From Bacteroidia bacterium (lineage in GTDB: Bacteria > Bacteroidota > Bacteroidia > Flavobacteriales > Flavobacteriaceae): 36,821 nt of DNA. Both the position numbers and the translations under genes were made by a program. The stretch lies in the NCBI GenBank assembly GCA_030427585.1, contig JAUIBW010000043.1, positions 1-36,821 of the forward strand, given 5' to 3'. The notes under the pieces are model-generated. The model was not told where the DNA came from, searched no databases, and saw only the letters and a program-made list of their open reading frames with translations. Below are positions 7,883 to 16,232 of this stretch, piece by piece. How positions within the stretch are numbered: position 1 is the stretch's first letter; each line of letters begins with the position of its first letter.

Positions 7883-8698
7883 TTATTCTTTTATGGTAAA
7901 ATCAAATCGATTAGCTTCAGAAATATTAAAATACCCTAAGGCGAAATTATCAATATTAGTTGTGTTAATAATATTGCCTCTTAGTAATGCAGGAGGTGTT
8001 TGAAATGGATTTCCTCCTTCTTGTTCGCTTTGTTCAATAAGCAGGTTTGTATAGTTGTAATAACGTTCGTCGATTCCTAATATCTTGATGGTTACATTAC
8101 GACCATTTACCATATCCTCGTAGAAATAAGAAAAATTAAATGCTTCGCCTTGATAAAAACGATCTTCGCTTGCCAGAAATAAACTGAAATCAAAATCAAA
8201 AAGGTAGAAATCATCACGAGTTCCGTCGTCTGTAAAGAAAATAATAATTTCGGTCTCATTGTCAAATAAAGTATTATCACCTTGCACTACATTATCAATA
8301 GGAACTGTGGGAATAAGTTGTGCAGTGGCAATAAAAGTTTCACTGTTGTAGATAACGGTAAGTTGATATGTTGTATTGAATTCTGGAGTAAATGTAGTTG
8401 AGTCCGGGGTGTAAAATCCTGGCTCTGTTGATTCTGTAAAATTGATAATCGAATTATTAGAAAGATCTGTGATAAAAACGGTAGCATCACTTACAGTAGA
8501 GGTTTCTTTGTCGAAGAATGGAGCCGATAACGTAAGCCTTACTCCACCTTCGATATCAACTGGGTTTTCGTCCATATAATATTCAAAAGAAGCATCAATA
8601 ACCAACCTTTGTTTCCCGTTAGGAACCTCTATATCAATTGCATCTTCACAGCTAATCGATGTTATTAGAATTACCAGTATATAGATTAATTTTTTCAT
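7883..8698 (-). CDS. DUF4249 outer-membrane-associated lipoprotein
   Basis: A 271-residue lipoprotein: signal peptide MKKLIYILVILITSISC with the lipobox Cys at 17, then EDAIDIEVPNGKQRLVIDA, the typical DUF4249 opening. The rest is beta-rich with many Asp and Asn. DUF4249 proteins are nearly always encoded directly after a TonB-dependent receptor, as here, and presumably work with it at the cell surface. The ligand is unknown. The stop is ~116 bases downstream-side of a gap to the murQ gene with no clear terminator. Confidence 0.88.
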   Translation of the reverse strand: MKKLIYILVILITSISCEDAIDIEVPNGKQRLVIDASFEYYMDENPVDIEGGVRLTLSAPFFDKETSTVSDATVFITDLSNNSIINFTESTEPGFYTPDSTTFTPEFNTTYQLTVIYNSETFIATAQLIPTVPIDNVVQGDNTLFDNETEIIIFFTDDGTRDDFYLFDFDFSLFLASEDRFYQGEAFNFSYFYEDMVNGRNVTIKILGIDERYYNYTNLLIEQSEQEGGNPFQTPPALLRGNIINTTNIDNFALGYFNISEANRFDFTIKE

Positions 8699-8814
8699 TG
8701 TTTTTGTTTCTAATTTCCTTTTCAGCGATCAAAACTAAAATTTACATCATCCCTGTTTATTGATGTAGTGTATATCTTTTGATTACTATACAAACCTTTA
8801 ATTATGTTCATGTA

Positions 8815-11190
8815 TTAGAATTTAAAATTATAGGTCACAGCTGGTATAATTCCAAATATAGAAGTTCTTACGGCTTCATTTACATAGGAATCTTGATTTC
8901 TTCTAAAAGTAATTGATGCTGCATTTTTGCGATTATATACATTGTAGATACTAAAAACCCACTCTCCATTCCATTTTCGGGTTTTGTTTTTTCTGGGGGT
9001 TAGCGTAGCCGATATATCTATTCTGTGATATGCTGGTAATCGTTCACTATTTCTTGGTCCATCAAACACAGGTACTACTAAGCCTTGAAATTCAAACTGC
9101 CCAGTAGGGTAATTAGTTGGTTGTCCTGTTTGGAATATGAAATTAGCACCAAATTTCCATTTTTCGTTTAATTCATAACTTCCGTTAAAGGATATATCAT
9201 GGGTTTTATCATAGGGTGTATTATACCATTTGCTATTATTGATTCCTGGTTCTTGTGATGTTCTACCAGGAGTTCTTTGTTCTGATTTTGATAAGGTGTA
9301 GGCAAGCCAGCCTTTAAATTTCCCTTCATTTTTTCTTAATAGAAATTCTAAACCATAAGCACGGGCTTCTCCATTTAAAATATCCCGCTCTATAGCATTA
9401 TTAGCAATTAGATCTGCACCGTCGATATAATCGATACGATTTTTTATATCTTTATAAAAAACTTCAGTTTCTAAAGAGTATTTATCATCATTAATACTTT
9501 TAAAATATCCTAATGCATATTGATTCAGTAATTGCGGTTTTATGTATTTACCACTAGGAGTCCATACATCTAAAGGAGTCGGGGAGCTGGTATTTGATAA
9601 TAAATGAAGGTATTGCGTCATTCTGTTATAACTAGCTTTTATTGAAGTGTTGTCATCAAAAGCATATGCAAGAGCTACTCTGGGTTCTAAATTGGTAAAT
9701 GTTTTTATTTGATCATTTCTGCTAAAACTTTCTGCACCTATTGGCTTTGCATCTTCATAAATCTGTAATTCTTGATTAAATAGGAGAGGGTTGTCATTTT
9801 CATAGATATTAAGTTCATCTTGCCCTAGTCTAATAAAATTACTTAACCTAAGGCCGTATTGAAGAGTTAGATGATTAGAGATTTTGTGTTCTGCATCGAT
9901 GTAGGCACCAAATTCATTTGCATATTTATCGATAAGCTTTTCTCTATTGATTCCAGAATCTGTGCTATTAGGTTTTATTTCACCAGGATTAAACCTAAAA
10001 TAGATAGTATTAATACCATAATTAAGCTGAAAATTATCACTGATATAATGTTTGAGATCATATTTTAGATTAAAATTCCTAATCCCAGAATCCCATTCGA
10101 AGCCTACAAAATCGAGTTCTAATCCATAGAAATAATCAGAATATATAAGGGATAAATTAGAGAATAATTTATCTGAAAACAGGTGATTCCATCTTAGATT
10201 GAGTACCGTGTTACCGTAAGTGTTTTTAAAAACTCCATCTATAGCAAATACATCTCGACCAAAATAACCAGACAGGTATAAATTATTAGTGTCATTAATT
10301 TTATAATTTAGTTTTGTATTGAGATCATAGAAATATGCAACATTGTCATTATCAAAAAGTGGTAAAAATAGATGAGCATAAGAAGCTCTTCCTCCTACTA
10401 AAAATGCACCTCGATCTTTTACAATTGGACCTTCTACCAATAATCTACTTGCAACTGCCCCAAGGCCACCATTAATTCTGTATTTTTTACTATTTCCTTC
10501 TTTTTGGTAAATGTCTAATACCGATGATACCCGACCGCCATATCTAGCGGGAATACCGCCTTTATAGAGCTTGATGTCTTTTATGGCATCTGGATTAAAG
10601 ACTGAGAAAAAGCCAAAAAGATGAGAAGAGTTAAAAATAGTAGCTTCATCTAATAAAATAAGGTTTTGATCAGTAGATCCTCCTCGCACATTAAATCCTG
10701 CCGCTCCTTCACCACCGCTAGTTACTCCTGGTAAAAGAATAATTGATTTGATCACATCGGCTTCTCCCAAAACAACAGGAATTTGTTTAATAGTACCGGC
10801 AGTGAGTTTATTAATACTCATCTGGGGGTTCTTAATACTTAATTTTTCTGTTTTTTCTGTAATGATTACTTCATCTAAAACCTCTGAAGATTCTGTAAGC
10901 TGAATATTAAGCTTTTTATTTTCGTTAAGATCAATTTCGAGTATGTGATCTGTGAATCCTAAATAACTGACCTGAAGCTTATATTTTCCCTGAGGTAAGG
11001 TTATGGAATAAAAACCATATTCATTGGTAACTATGCCTTTAGCTATTTCTGGAAATATAACATTGACACCAATAAGTGTTTCGTTACTGGACTTTTCTGA
11101 AATAACCCCACTTAATGTAAATTTTTCTTGACTTTGAATTGAAAATGATAATAATACTAATATGAGACCAGATAATATGTGTTTTTTCAA
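8815..11190 (-). CDS. TonB-dependent receptor with carboxypeptidase-like regulatory domain
   Basis: About 790 residues. After a signal peptide (KKHILSGLILVLLSFSIQSQ) comes a CarboxypepD_reg-like domain (~residues 25-105, TLSGVISEKSSNETLIGVNV). The plug follows (EVIITEKTEKLSI, then VNVRGGSTDQNLILLDEAT), then a large beta-barrel ending in the aromatic VTYNFKF typical of outer-membrane proteins. It imports an unknown ligand using TonB/ExbBD energy. The frame opens with TTG right after a stop. I prefer the TTG at 11190, which gives a normal signal peptide, over the TTG at 11208. No in-frame ATG precedes the mature region. It is paired with the DUF4249 lipoprotein 116 bases downstream. Confidence 0.93.
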   Translation of the reverse strand: MKKHILSGLILVLLSFSIQSQEKFTLSGVISEKSSNETLIGVNVIFPEIAKGIVTNEYGFYSITLPQGKYKLQVSYLGFTDHILEIDLNENKKLNIQLTESSEVLDEVIITEKTEKLSIKNPQMSINKLTAGTIKQIPVVLGEADVIKSIILLPGVTSGGEGAAGFNVRGGSTDQNLILLDEATIFNSSHLFGFFSVFNPDAIKDIKLYKGGIPARYGGRVSSVLDIYQKEGNSKKYRINGGLGAVASRLLVEGPIVKDRGAFLVGGRASYAHLFLPLFDNDNVAYFYDLNTKLNYKINDTNNLYLSGYFGRDVFAIDGVFKNTYGNTVLNLRWNHLFSDKLFSNLSLIYSDYFYGLELDFVGFEWDSGIRNFNLKYDLKHYISDNFQLNYGINTIYFRFNPGEIKPNSTDSGINREKLIDKYANEFGAYIDAEHKISNHLTLQYGLRLSNFIRLGQDELNIYENDNPLLFNQELQIYEDAKPIGAESFSRNDQIKTFTNLEPRVALAYAFDDNTSIKASYNRMTQYLHLLSNTSSPTPLDVWTPSGKYIKPQLLNQYALGYFKSINDDKYSLETEVFYKDIKNRIDYIDGADLIANNAIERDILNGEARAYGLEFLLRKNEGKFKGWLAYTLSKSEQRTPGRTSQEPGINNSKWYNTPYDKTHDISFNGSYELNEKWKFGANFIFQTGQPTNYPTGQFEFQGLVVPVFDGPRNSERLPAYHRIDISATLTPRKNKTRKWNGEWVFSIYNVYNRKNAASITFRRNQDSYVNEAVRTSIFGIIPAVTYNFKF

Positions 11191-11350
11191 AAGAAAGTAT
11201 TTTACCAATTAGTACTAATGTGAACTGTAAAGGAAGAAATATGTCACGAGTTCTACAATTAATTTATTGTTAATTATCACTTATAGTACCGATTTTTTCT
11301 TGTGTTTTGAATTATACTTGTTTTGAAGCGATTAAACCTGGTTATACTAA

Positions 11351-11402
11351 CCCTAATTATATATTAAAACTTCGTGATGAAATCCTAACTATATAATTAG
11401 GG
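11351..11402 (-). terminator. 13-bp inverted repeat after the serine hydrolase gene
   Basis: CCCTAATTATATA (11351-11363) and its exact complement (11390-11402) are separated by 26 bases. It starts 13 bases past the hydrolase stop codon on the minus strand, so it may end that transcript, though no clear T tract follows. It could instead be a regulatory dyad upstream of the TonB-dependent receptor gene. Confidence 0.45.
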
Positions 11403-11415
11403 ATAAATTATTGAT

Positions 11416-12606
11416 TTAATAGTTATAATTAGAATTTTCATTAATTAATGTATTCCAGATTTTATTAATTGATCTTTCGATATTAATATTAAACTCGTTA
11501 CTTGTATTTGTCATTAAATAATACCCTCTGTTTTTTATAGGGTCAAACATGCATGCCGTTATTATGCCTGGATCTCCACCGGTGTGCCCTATTGTTTTAT
11601 TATCATCGATACCCCAAAAAATACCACCCATTGCTTCTTTGATATCATCGTGTTTTGATTGAAGACGAAACATTTCTTTATAAGATGCTGCAGATAATAA
11701 CTTTCCTTTTCCTTGATAGCCTCTCATCATTTCTATTAAATACTTATTAAAATCCGAAGTACTGGTTATGAGTCCACCATCCGCTTTTGTGATCAGGGAG
11801 TATCTGGGGACTTCGAAATCCTTTGTATAGTATAGGCTTGCATGATTTTGCATATTTACATCTGCAAACCCCCATCCGGTAGCACTCATTTGCAAAGGAT
11901 CAAAAATGTATTTACGCGTATAGTTTTCGTAAGAAATCCCTGTTGCTCTTTCTACTACAAAAGCTGCCAACGCTGCTGCAATATTGCTATATTCATATTT
12001 TTCTCCTGGGGCATTTTCCAGAAAATTATCCTGAGAGTACCATGATCCGGATACAGACAATACATTTTCGAAAAAGACAGAGTCGTCGATTTTTACATTC
12101 GTTTTAATTAGCTCTACAATAGGTTGATAATCTTCGGGATAAATAGATATATCTACCTGGTCAGGGTTTTCAAACACATAACTTTTGAAATATACTTCTT
12201 CATCTGTAATGCCAGAGGTATGAGTTGCCAGATGACGAACGGTAATTGGTTTTTCTGGATGAAGTGGATGTATTACATCAAATGGTAAATATGTATTAAT
12301 GTTGGCATCTAAATCTAATTTACCTTGTTCTACAGCTTTCATTACTGCAAGTGCTATAAAAGTTTTGGATATTGATCCAATATTTTGAATTGTATGATTT
12401 GTGTACCTTCTATTTTTACTGATATCTGAATGTCCAAAAGAATTCTGATAGAGCACTTTCCTATTATCAACTATTGCTACAGAAAGTCCAGCTAATTCTG
12501 ATTCGTCATATAATTTTTGCAATTCTATATGGGTATGAAGAATATCATCATCTATTCCGCAAGAGAAAATTACAAAAAGAAGGAGTAAAGAGATTACTTT
12601 TTTCAT
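11416..12606 (-). CDS. Class-C beta-lactamase-family serine hydrolase lipoprotein
   Basis: A 396-residue protein of the beta-lactamase/esterase class C family. A lipoprotein signal peptide has its lipobox Cys at 16 (VIFSCG). The catalytic motifs are intact: S78-I-S-K81, Y206-S-N208 and H341-T-G-G344. Family members are D-Ala-D-Ala-recognising peptidases, esterases or peptide hydrolases; substrate cannot be assigned from sequence. The lipid anchor places it in the envelope facing the periplasm or surface. It appears monocistronic: an inverted repeat follows it and a 260-base gap precedes it. Confidence 0.9.
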   Translation of the reverse strand: MKKVISLLLLFVIFSCGIDDDILHTHIELQKLYDESELAGLSVAIVDNRKVLYQNSFGHSDISKNRRYTNHTIQNIGSISKTFIALAVMKAVEQGKLDLDANINTYLPFDVIHPLHPEKPITVRHLATHTSGITDEEVYFKSYVFENPDQVDISIYPEDYQPIVELIKTNVKIDDSVFFENVLSVSGSWYSQDNFLENAPGEKYEYSNIAAALAAFVVERATGISYENYTRKYIFDPLQMSATGWGFADVNMQNHASLYYTKDFEVPRYSLITKADGGLITSTSDFNKYLIEMMRGYQGKGKLLSAASYKEMFRLQSKHDDIKEAMGGIFWGIDDNKTIGHTGGDPGIITACMFDPIKNRGYYLMTNTSNEFNINIERSINKIWNTLINENSNYNY

Positions 12607-12867
12607 GTGTTTATATTATTGTTTTAGAGGTCACATGGAACTCGCCAAATAATCATTTTTGGTGTGTGTCAAAAATTTTGTCATGGCTTGTTTCATTTGT
12701 TTATTTTTTTAAGATTTTAAAGTGATACTTAAAATGTTTAAAGCATTAGAATTAAATTATTAAGCAATAGATATCATATCAAATTTATTTAGAAATCTGA
12801 TTATTAGTAATTTATGTTTTTGTGGAGTAGGTATTACAGGGAAACTACATAAGAAAGTATTCTTTAA

Positions 12868-13083
12868 TTAATAGTTTTCTTCTGCATTTTGTAGTCTAAT
12901 ATTTTTTCTTAAATCCATTAATGATTTCCATTGAAAATTAATAGGGAACCATTCTTCATAGATTATTGAAGTTTGATTAGATGGTTCAGAACATGTGCTG
13001 TTTTTAACATATACCTTGTCGTTTTCAGAAAAGACATATACAACATCCATGTTTTTTTTGTGGTTTGTTTTTAATTTATTCAT
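12868..13083 (-). CDS. Hypothetical small protein coupled to the barrel gene
   Basis: A 71-residue frame whose ATG overlaps the last eight bases of the outer-membrane barrel gene, an arrangement typical of translational coupling. Composition is polar and charged (MNKLKTNHKKNMDVVYVF..., ending QNAEENY), with one Cys and no signal peptide or membrane segment. I recognise no family. It could be a chance frame; the overlap and same-strand position are the only support. Confidence 0.4.
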   Translation of the reverse strand: MNKLKTNHKKNMDVVYVFSENDKVYVKNSTCSEPSNQTSIIYEEWFPINFQWKSLMDLRKNIRLQNAEENY

Positions 13084-13744
13084 GATTTGGTATGTTTTTT
13101 TTATAACGATTTCTTCCGAGATTGAATACCCCCATTTTTACACCGAATCCAGCAGAAAAGCCGTTTATTCTGGTAATTTCATCTGATGATAATTCTGCTT
13201 TGCTAGAAAATCTGTACTTAACTCCCATTTCTAGCTGAACGTATCTCGAAATATTATACAAAACATTCACTCCCGGTTCTACAACAAATATTGCATCCCA
13301 CTGGTCTTCTTGATATTGTTCTGCTTCATCATCATCCCAATTAGTATTAACGTATCCCATTGCACCACCACCTATTAGTACGGGGAAAGAAAGATTAATT
13401 TTGGCTTTGCTAAATAATATAGGCTCTACATGAAGCCCAGAATATACTGCTGCCAGATCGGCAATGTCTGGAGAGAAAATTCCTGAGATATTTTGATTAG
13501 AAAAGAGTCCTTTTGTTACAAAACCAACTTCAAATTTACGATTAGCAACATAGGCTATCTTAAGTCCGCCAATATAGGTTTCTTTGCCTTCAATTTCTCC
13601 ATAACCTGCATGTATCCCCAGGTAAACACCATGTACAATATTTTTTCGGTCATTGAATTCTATATAATTCTGTGATTCTTGGGCTATACTTGTAAAAATA
13701 CAGCTGGTTAAAGCAAAAAGTAATATAGTTTTTATGTGTCTCAT
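13076..13744 (-). CDS. Outer-membrane beta-barrel protein
   Basis: A 222-residue protein with a signal peptide (MRHIKTILLFALTSCIFTSIAQ) followed by alternating beta strands rich in Gly and aromatic residues (GVYLGIHAGYGEIEG, YVQLEMGVKYRF, FSAGFGVKMGVF). It fits the small OmpA-like or OmpW-like barrels of Bacteroidota, with no enzymatic motif. The C-terminus (NRYKKNIPNHE) is charged rather than ending in Phe, so it may not be a simple porin. Its promoter copies the ECF operon promoter in sequence and spacing, so it is likely a target of that sigma factor. It is 121 bases downstream of the DUF4097-like gene. Confidence 0.82.
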   Translation of the reverse strand: MRHIKTILLFALTSCIFTSIAQESQNYIEFNDRKNIVHGVYLGIHAGYGEIEGKETYIGGLKIAYVANRKFEVGFVTKGLFSNQNISGIFSPDIADLAAVYSGLHVEPILFSKAKINLSFPVLIGGGAMGYVNTNWDDDEAEQYQEDQWDAIFVVEPGVNVLYNISRYVQLEMGVKYRFSSKAELSSDEITRINGFSAGFGVKMGVFNLGRNRYKKNIPNHE

Positions 13745-13767
13745 TATACTTGATTTGTTATATCATT

Positions 13768-13792
13768 GACAAGTTAGATTTGTAATAGTTGC
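13768..13792 (-). promoter_or_regulatory. ECF-type promoter of the barrel gene
   Basis: On the minus strand a GCAACT (13792-13787) is followed after exactly 16 bases by GTCAATGATATAAC. The same layout, GCAACC-N16-GTCAATAATAATAAC, lies before the ECF sigma gene. The GTC ends 23 bases before the barrel gene ATG. Confidence 0.65.
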
Positions 13793-13865
13793 ATGTAATT
13801 TGTTTCTGCACTGTTAAATTTATCATAATCAATAATCATTGGGGAGTTGAAATAGAGGTGTGTAC

Positions 13866-14978
13866 TCATTCTGTTAATATAACCACTCCCTTTATACCTG
13901 TGATGTTAAACTTCCCTTTTAAACCACTATTTCCATAAGTGGCACTAATTTCTCTGATTTTTCTTCGTTTATCAATCACATCGGTTTTTATATTTGTAAA
14001 CGACTTAGGGATTCTTAGCAGCCCTTGTTCGAGAGAAGCATTAAAATCTATAGACATTCCAGAGACATTGATGCTTAGTTCTGAAGATTCCTGATCGATA
14101 GTTACATTAGCATTAGTTTTTTGAATTTTAGAAACCCATATATCTGCTACTTCTGTTACAAGATTAATATTTTCGTGTACGGTATCTATATTCATAGTAC
14201 TAAACATAAGTTCACCGTGAATACTTCCTAGTTTTTGAATGGTAACTTGATCCTTACTTGAGTGTATTTCTAATGATACTACATTTTCAATTTTTACGAT
14301 TGTCCCACTACTATTTATTTTAAGATCATTGGAAGATTCAATATCGATTTCTCCATTTTTAAATCGTATGTTCCCGTAAGTAATAGATTTGGTTTTTAGT
14401 TTTCCAAATTTCATTTCTATACTTGCGTTGTTGAGATCTTTATTTATCCACATATCACCATGCTGTACATTGGCTTTCAGCTTTCCATTCCACTCACTTA
14501 TAATGATATCTCCAAATTTATTTATAATATTAATTTCAGCATTAAAAGGCAAATAGACTTTGTAATCTATTTGGATATTACCTTTGTCAAAATCAAAGAA
14601 GCTTGTTTTGTTGAAGAGTTCTTTGTTCAAGAATCTAGAAATCATACTTGTATTCTTTTCTTCAATTACAGAAGAAATACTTACAAAATCTTCGGTGTTA
14701 TTAATTACAGGGTTAATACGTTTTAATAGTTCTTTTGCATCATCTTTTTTCTTTTTAACAACCTGTATGTCAATATCAATTTTTATTGTTTTTTTCTCCC
14801 ACCCTTGAATAGTTACGTTTCCATATTTATTTTCTAAATGTAATTCTCCTGCATTGGTTAACGGAAACGATTTTTCAATTTTCTTTGATACTTTTTCCTG
14901 TGCCCATATACCATTTGCAAAAAATAGCAGTATGGGCATCAGTAAAAGATATTTATAAGATATAGCCTTCATTTTCAT
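13866..14978 (-). CDS. Exported DUF4097-like beta-repeat protein, ECF operon
   Basis: About 370 residues. The chosen start (MKMKAISYK, ATG at 14978) gives a normal signal peptide ending IWAQ; the frame is open to an ATG at 14996. The mature protein is a chain of short repeating beta strands (LHLENKYGNVTIQGW, IINKFGDIIISEWNG, ANVQHGDMWI) typical of DUF4097/DUF2807-like head-GIN adhesin folds that form right-handed beta solenoids. Its start overlaps the anti-sigma gene by about 26 bases. In Bacteroidota such proteins often sit with ECF sigma and anti-sigma genes and are thought to report on or respond to envelope state; that role is inference. Confidence 0.82.
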   Translation of the reverse strand: MKMKAISYKYLLLMPILLFFANGIWAQEKVSKKIEKSFPLTNAGELHLENKYGNVTIQGWEKKTIKIDIDIQVVKKKKDDAKELLKRINPVINNTEDFVSISSVIEEKNTSMISRFLNKELFNKTSFFDFDKGNIQIDYKVYLPFNAEINIINKFGDIIISEWNGKLKANVQHGDMWINKDLNNASIEMKFGKLKTKSITYGNIRFKNGEIDIESSNDLKINSSGTIVKIENVVSLEIHSSKDQVTIQKLGSIHGELMFSTMNIDTVHENINLVTEVADIWVSKIQKTNANVTIDQESSELSINVSGMSIDFNASLEQGLLRIPKSFTNIKTDVIDKRRKIREISATYGNSGLKGKFNITGIKGVVILTE

Positions 14979-15489
14979 TCGATTTTTTAGAATCATTGAT
15001 CTGTTTCAACAGGTTTTCGATCAATTCGATTCTTTTTTTATAATTATTAACAATGGCTTCTAAAATGTATTCATTATTCAAGTTTTTTGCCATTTCGGTT
15101 TTAAGAGCATTGTATTCTTCATCCAATTCATCCATAAAAGACAAGAATTTCTTTTTGTCTTCGGGTTGTAATTTTGAATTGTTTTTGACAAGTTGTACCT
15201 GAAAAGATACCAGATCCTTATAATAGGTGTCAATATCTCGCAACTCTTGATGTACAATATTATTTTGGTTGTTATTATTAAATCCTGATATGACTAGATT
15301 TACTACTGAGAAAGTTCCTATAAGGATCAAAATACTCGCAGCTATTTTTATTAGAGGAGACCTCCAAAGGCGAATTGTTTTTGAAGTATCTAAGTTAGAT
15401 TCAATTTCATTCCAGATTTTTGATTTATCTGCTTCATACTCATCAAATAGATGCTTATTTTCTGCTATATATTTTTCAAAATCATCCAT
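14953..15489 (-). CDS. Single-pass membrane anti-sigma factor
   Basis: A 178-residue protein with a ~43-residue cytoplasmic N-terminus (MDDFEKYIAENKHLFDEYEAD), one transmembrane helix (~residues 44-69) and a periplasmic helical domain of ~110 residues. Size, topology and its place four bases after the sigma gene fit an ECF anti-sigma factor. No zinc-binding HxxxCxxC motif is present, so it would be a non-zinc type. The Asn-rich stretch after the helix (NNNNQNN) is a likely linker. The function comes from context rather than a diagnostic motif. Confidence 0.75.
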   Translation of the reverse strand: MDDFEKYIAENKHLFDEYEADKSKIWNEIESNLDTSKTIRLWRSPLIKIAASILILIGTFSVVNLVISGFNNNNQNNIVHQELRDIDTYYKDLVSFQVQLVKNNSKLQPEDKKKFLSFMDELDEEYNALKTEMAKNLNNEYILEAIVNNYKKRIELIENLLKQINDSKKSNENEGYIL

Positions 15490-15493
15490 TGTA

Positions 15494-16033
15494 CTATAAT
15501 GTATTTACAATTTCAATTAATTTTTTCTTTGCTCTGTGATATTGCGATTTCGAAGTCGAAATAGTAATACCAAGTATCTCTGCAATTTCTATATGATCAT
15601 ACCCTTCTATTAAATAAAGGCTTATGATCTGTCTATATCCATCAGGAAGAGTTTTAATCCCTTTTTTTATTTTATTAATATCTTTAGGTTTAACAGGATC
15701 AATTATTTCTTCACTAATATGGTATTCATGTTGATCAAGAGGTGTAACCGGTATTTTTTTTAATTTTAAATGATTTAAACTTTTATTGATTACTATTCTC
15801 TTTAACCAGGAACCAAAAGTACTTTCGTATCTAAAAGATTTTAAATTTTTGAAAGCTTCTACAAAACTATCTTGTACGACATCTTCTGCATCTTCTTTTA
15901 TGCTTAACATACGCATACTAACATTATACATAGCATCTACATAGAGCTCATATAATCGGTATTGCGAATTCCTATCACCAGACTTGCTTTTTTCTACAAG
16001 ATCTTTATGCGTATAAAGAATATTGGTTTCCAA
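15494..16033 (-). CDS. ECF-family RNA polymerase sigma factor
   Basis: A 179-residue sigma-70 family ECF factor. Region 2 is at residues ~24-90 (YELYVDAMYNVSMRML, AEDVVQDSFVEAFKNL, FGSWLKRIVINKSLNHL) and region 4 at ~120-175 (LPDGYRQIISLYLIEGYDHIEIAEILGI, SKSQYHRAKKKLIEI). The reading frame opens with TTG (16031-16033); no upstream ATG is available. Four bases separate it from the anti-sigma gene. A GCAACC-N16-GTC promoter upstream matches the usual ECF architecture, so autoregulation is likely. The inducing signal is unknown. Confidence 0.93.
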   Translation of the reverse strand: METNILYTHKDLVEKSKSGDRNSQYRLYELYVDAMYNVSMRMLSIKEDAEDVVQDSFVEAFKNLKSFRYESTFGSWLKRIVINKSLNHLKLKKIPVTPLDQHEYHISEEIIDPVKPKDINKIKKGIKTLPDGYRQIISLYLIEGYDHIEIAEILGITISTSKSQYHRAKKKLIEIVNTL

Positions 16034-16090
16034 CTAGTTTTACTTGATTGTAAATTTCTTTAAAAGTACTTTTCTTTTGGTTATTATTAT

Positions 16091-16116
16091 TGACAATTTA
16101 AAAATCAAAGGGTTGC
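16091..16116 (-). promoter_or_regulatory. ECF-type promoter of the sigma operon
   Basis: GCAACC (16116-16111) and GTC (16094-16092) are 16 bases apart on the minus strand, about 58 bases before the TTG start. ECF promoters commonly have an AAC-containing -35 and a GTC/CGTC-like -10 at 16-17 bases. The same pair recurs at 13768-13792. Confidence 0.65.
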
Positions 16117-16171
16117 ACGTAACAAGAAATTAATATAAATATTTTGGATAAAGTAATAAGGGAAGTGTTGC

Positions 16172-16209
16172 AAAAAAGCCTGTGAGATAGTAATCTTACA
16201 GGCTTTTTT
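16172..16209 (-). terminator. Strong terminator after icd
   Basis: A 17-bp stem with one mismatch: 16172-16188 (AAAAAAGCCTGTGAGAT) with 16193-16209, loop AGTA. It is flanked by A and T runs on both sides, so it can act in both directions. On the minus strand it ends the icd transcript 24 bases past the stop and isolates it from the sigma operon. Confidence 0.9.
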
Positions 16210-16232
16210 TATTAGGTATAGGTCTACTTACA

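Noticed and set aside
11364..11389. Attachment site or mobile-element end between the hydrolase and receptor genes
   Set aside because: No integrase or transposase nearby and no target duplication; the dyad is better explained as a terminator or operator.
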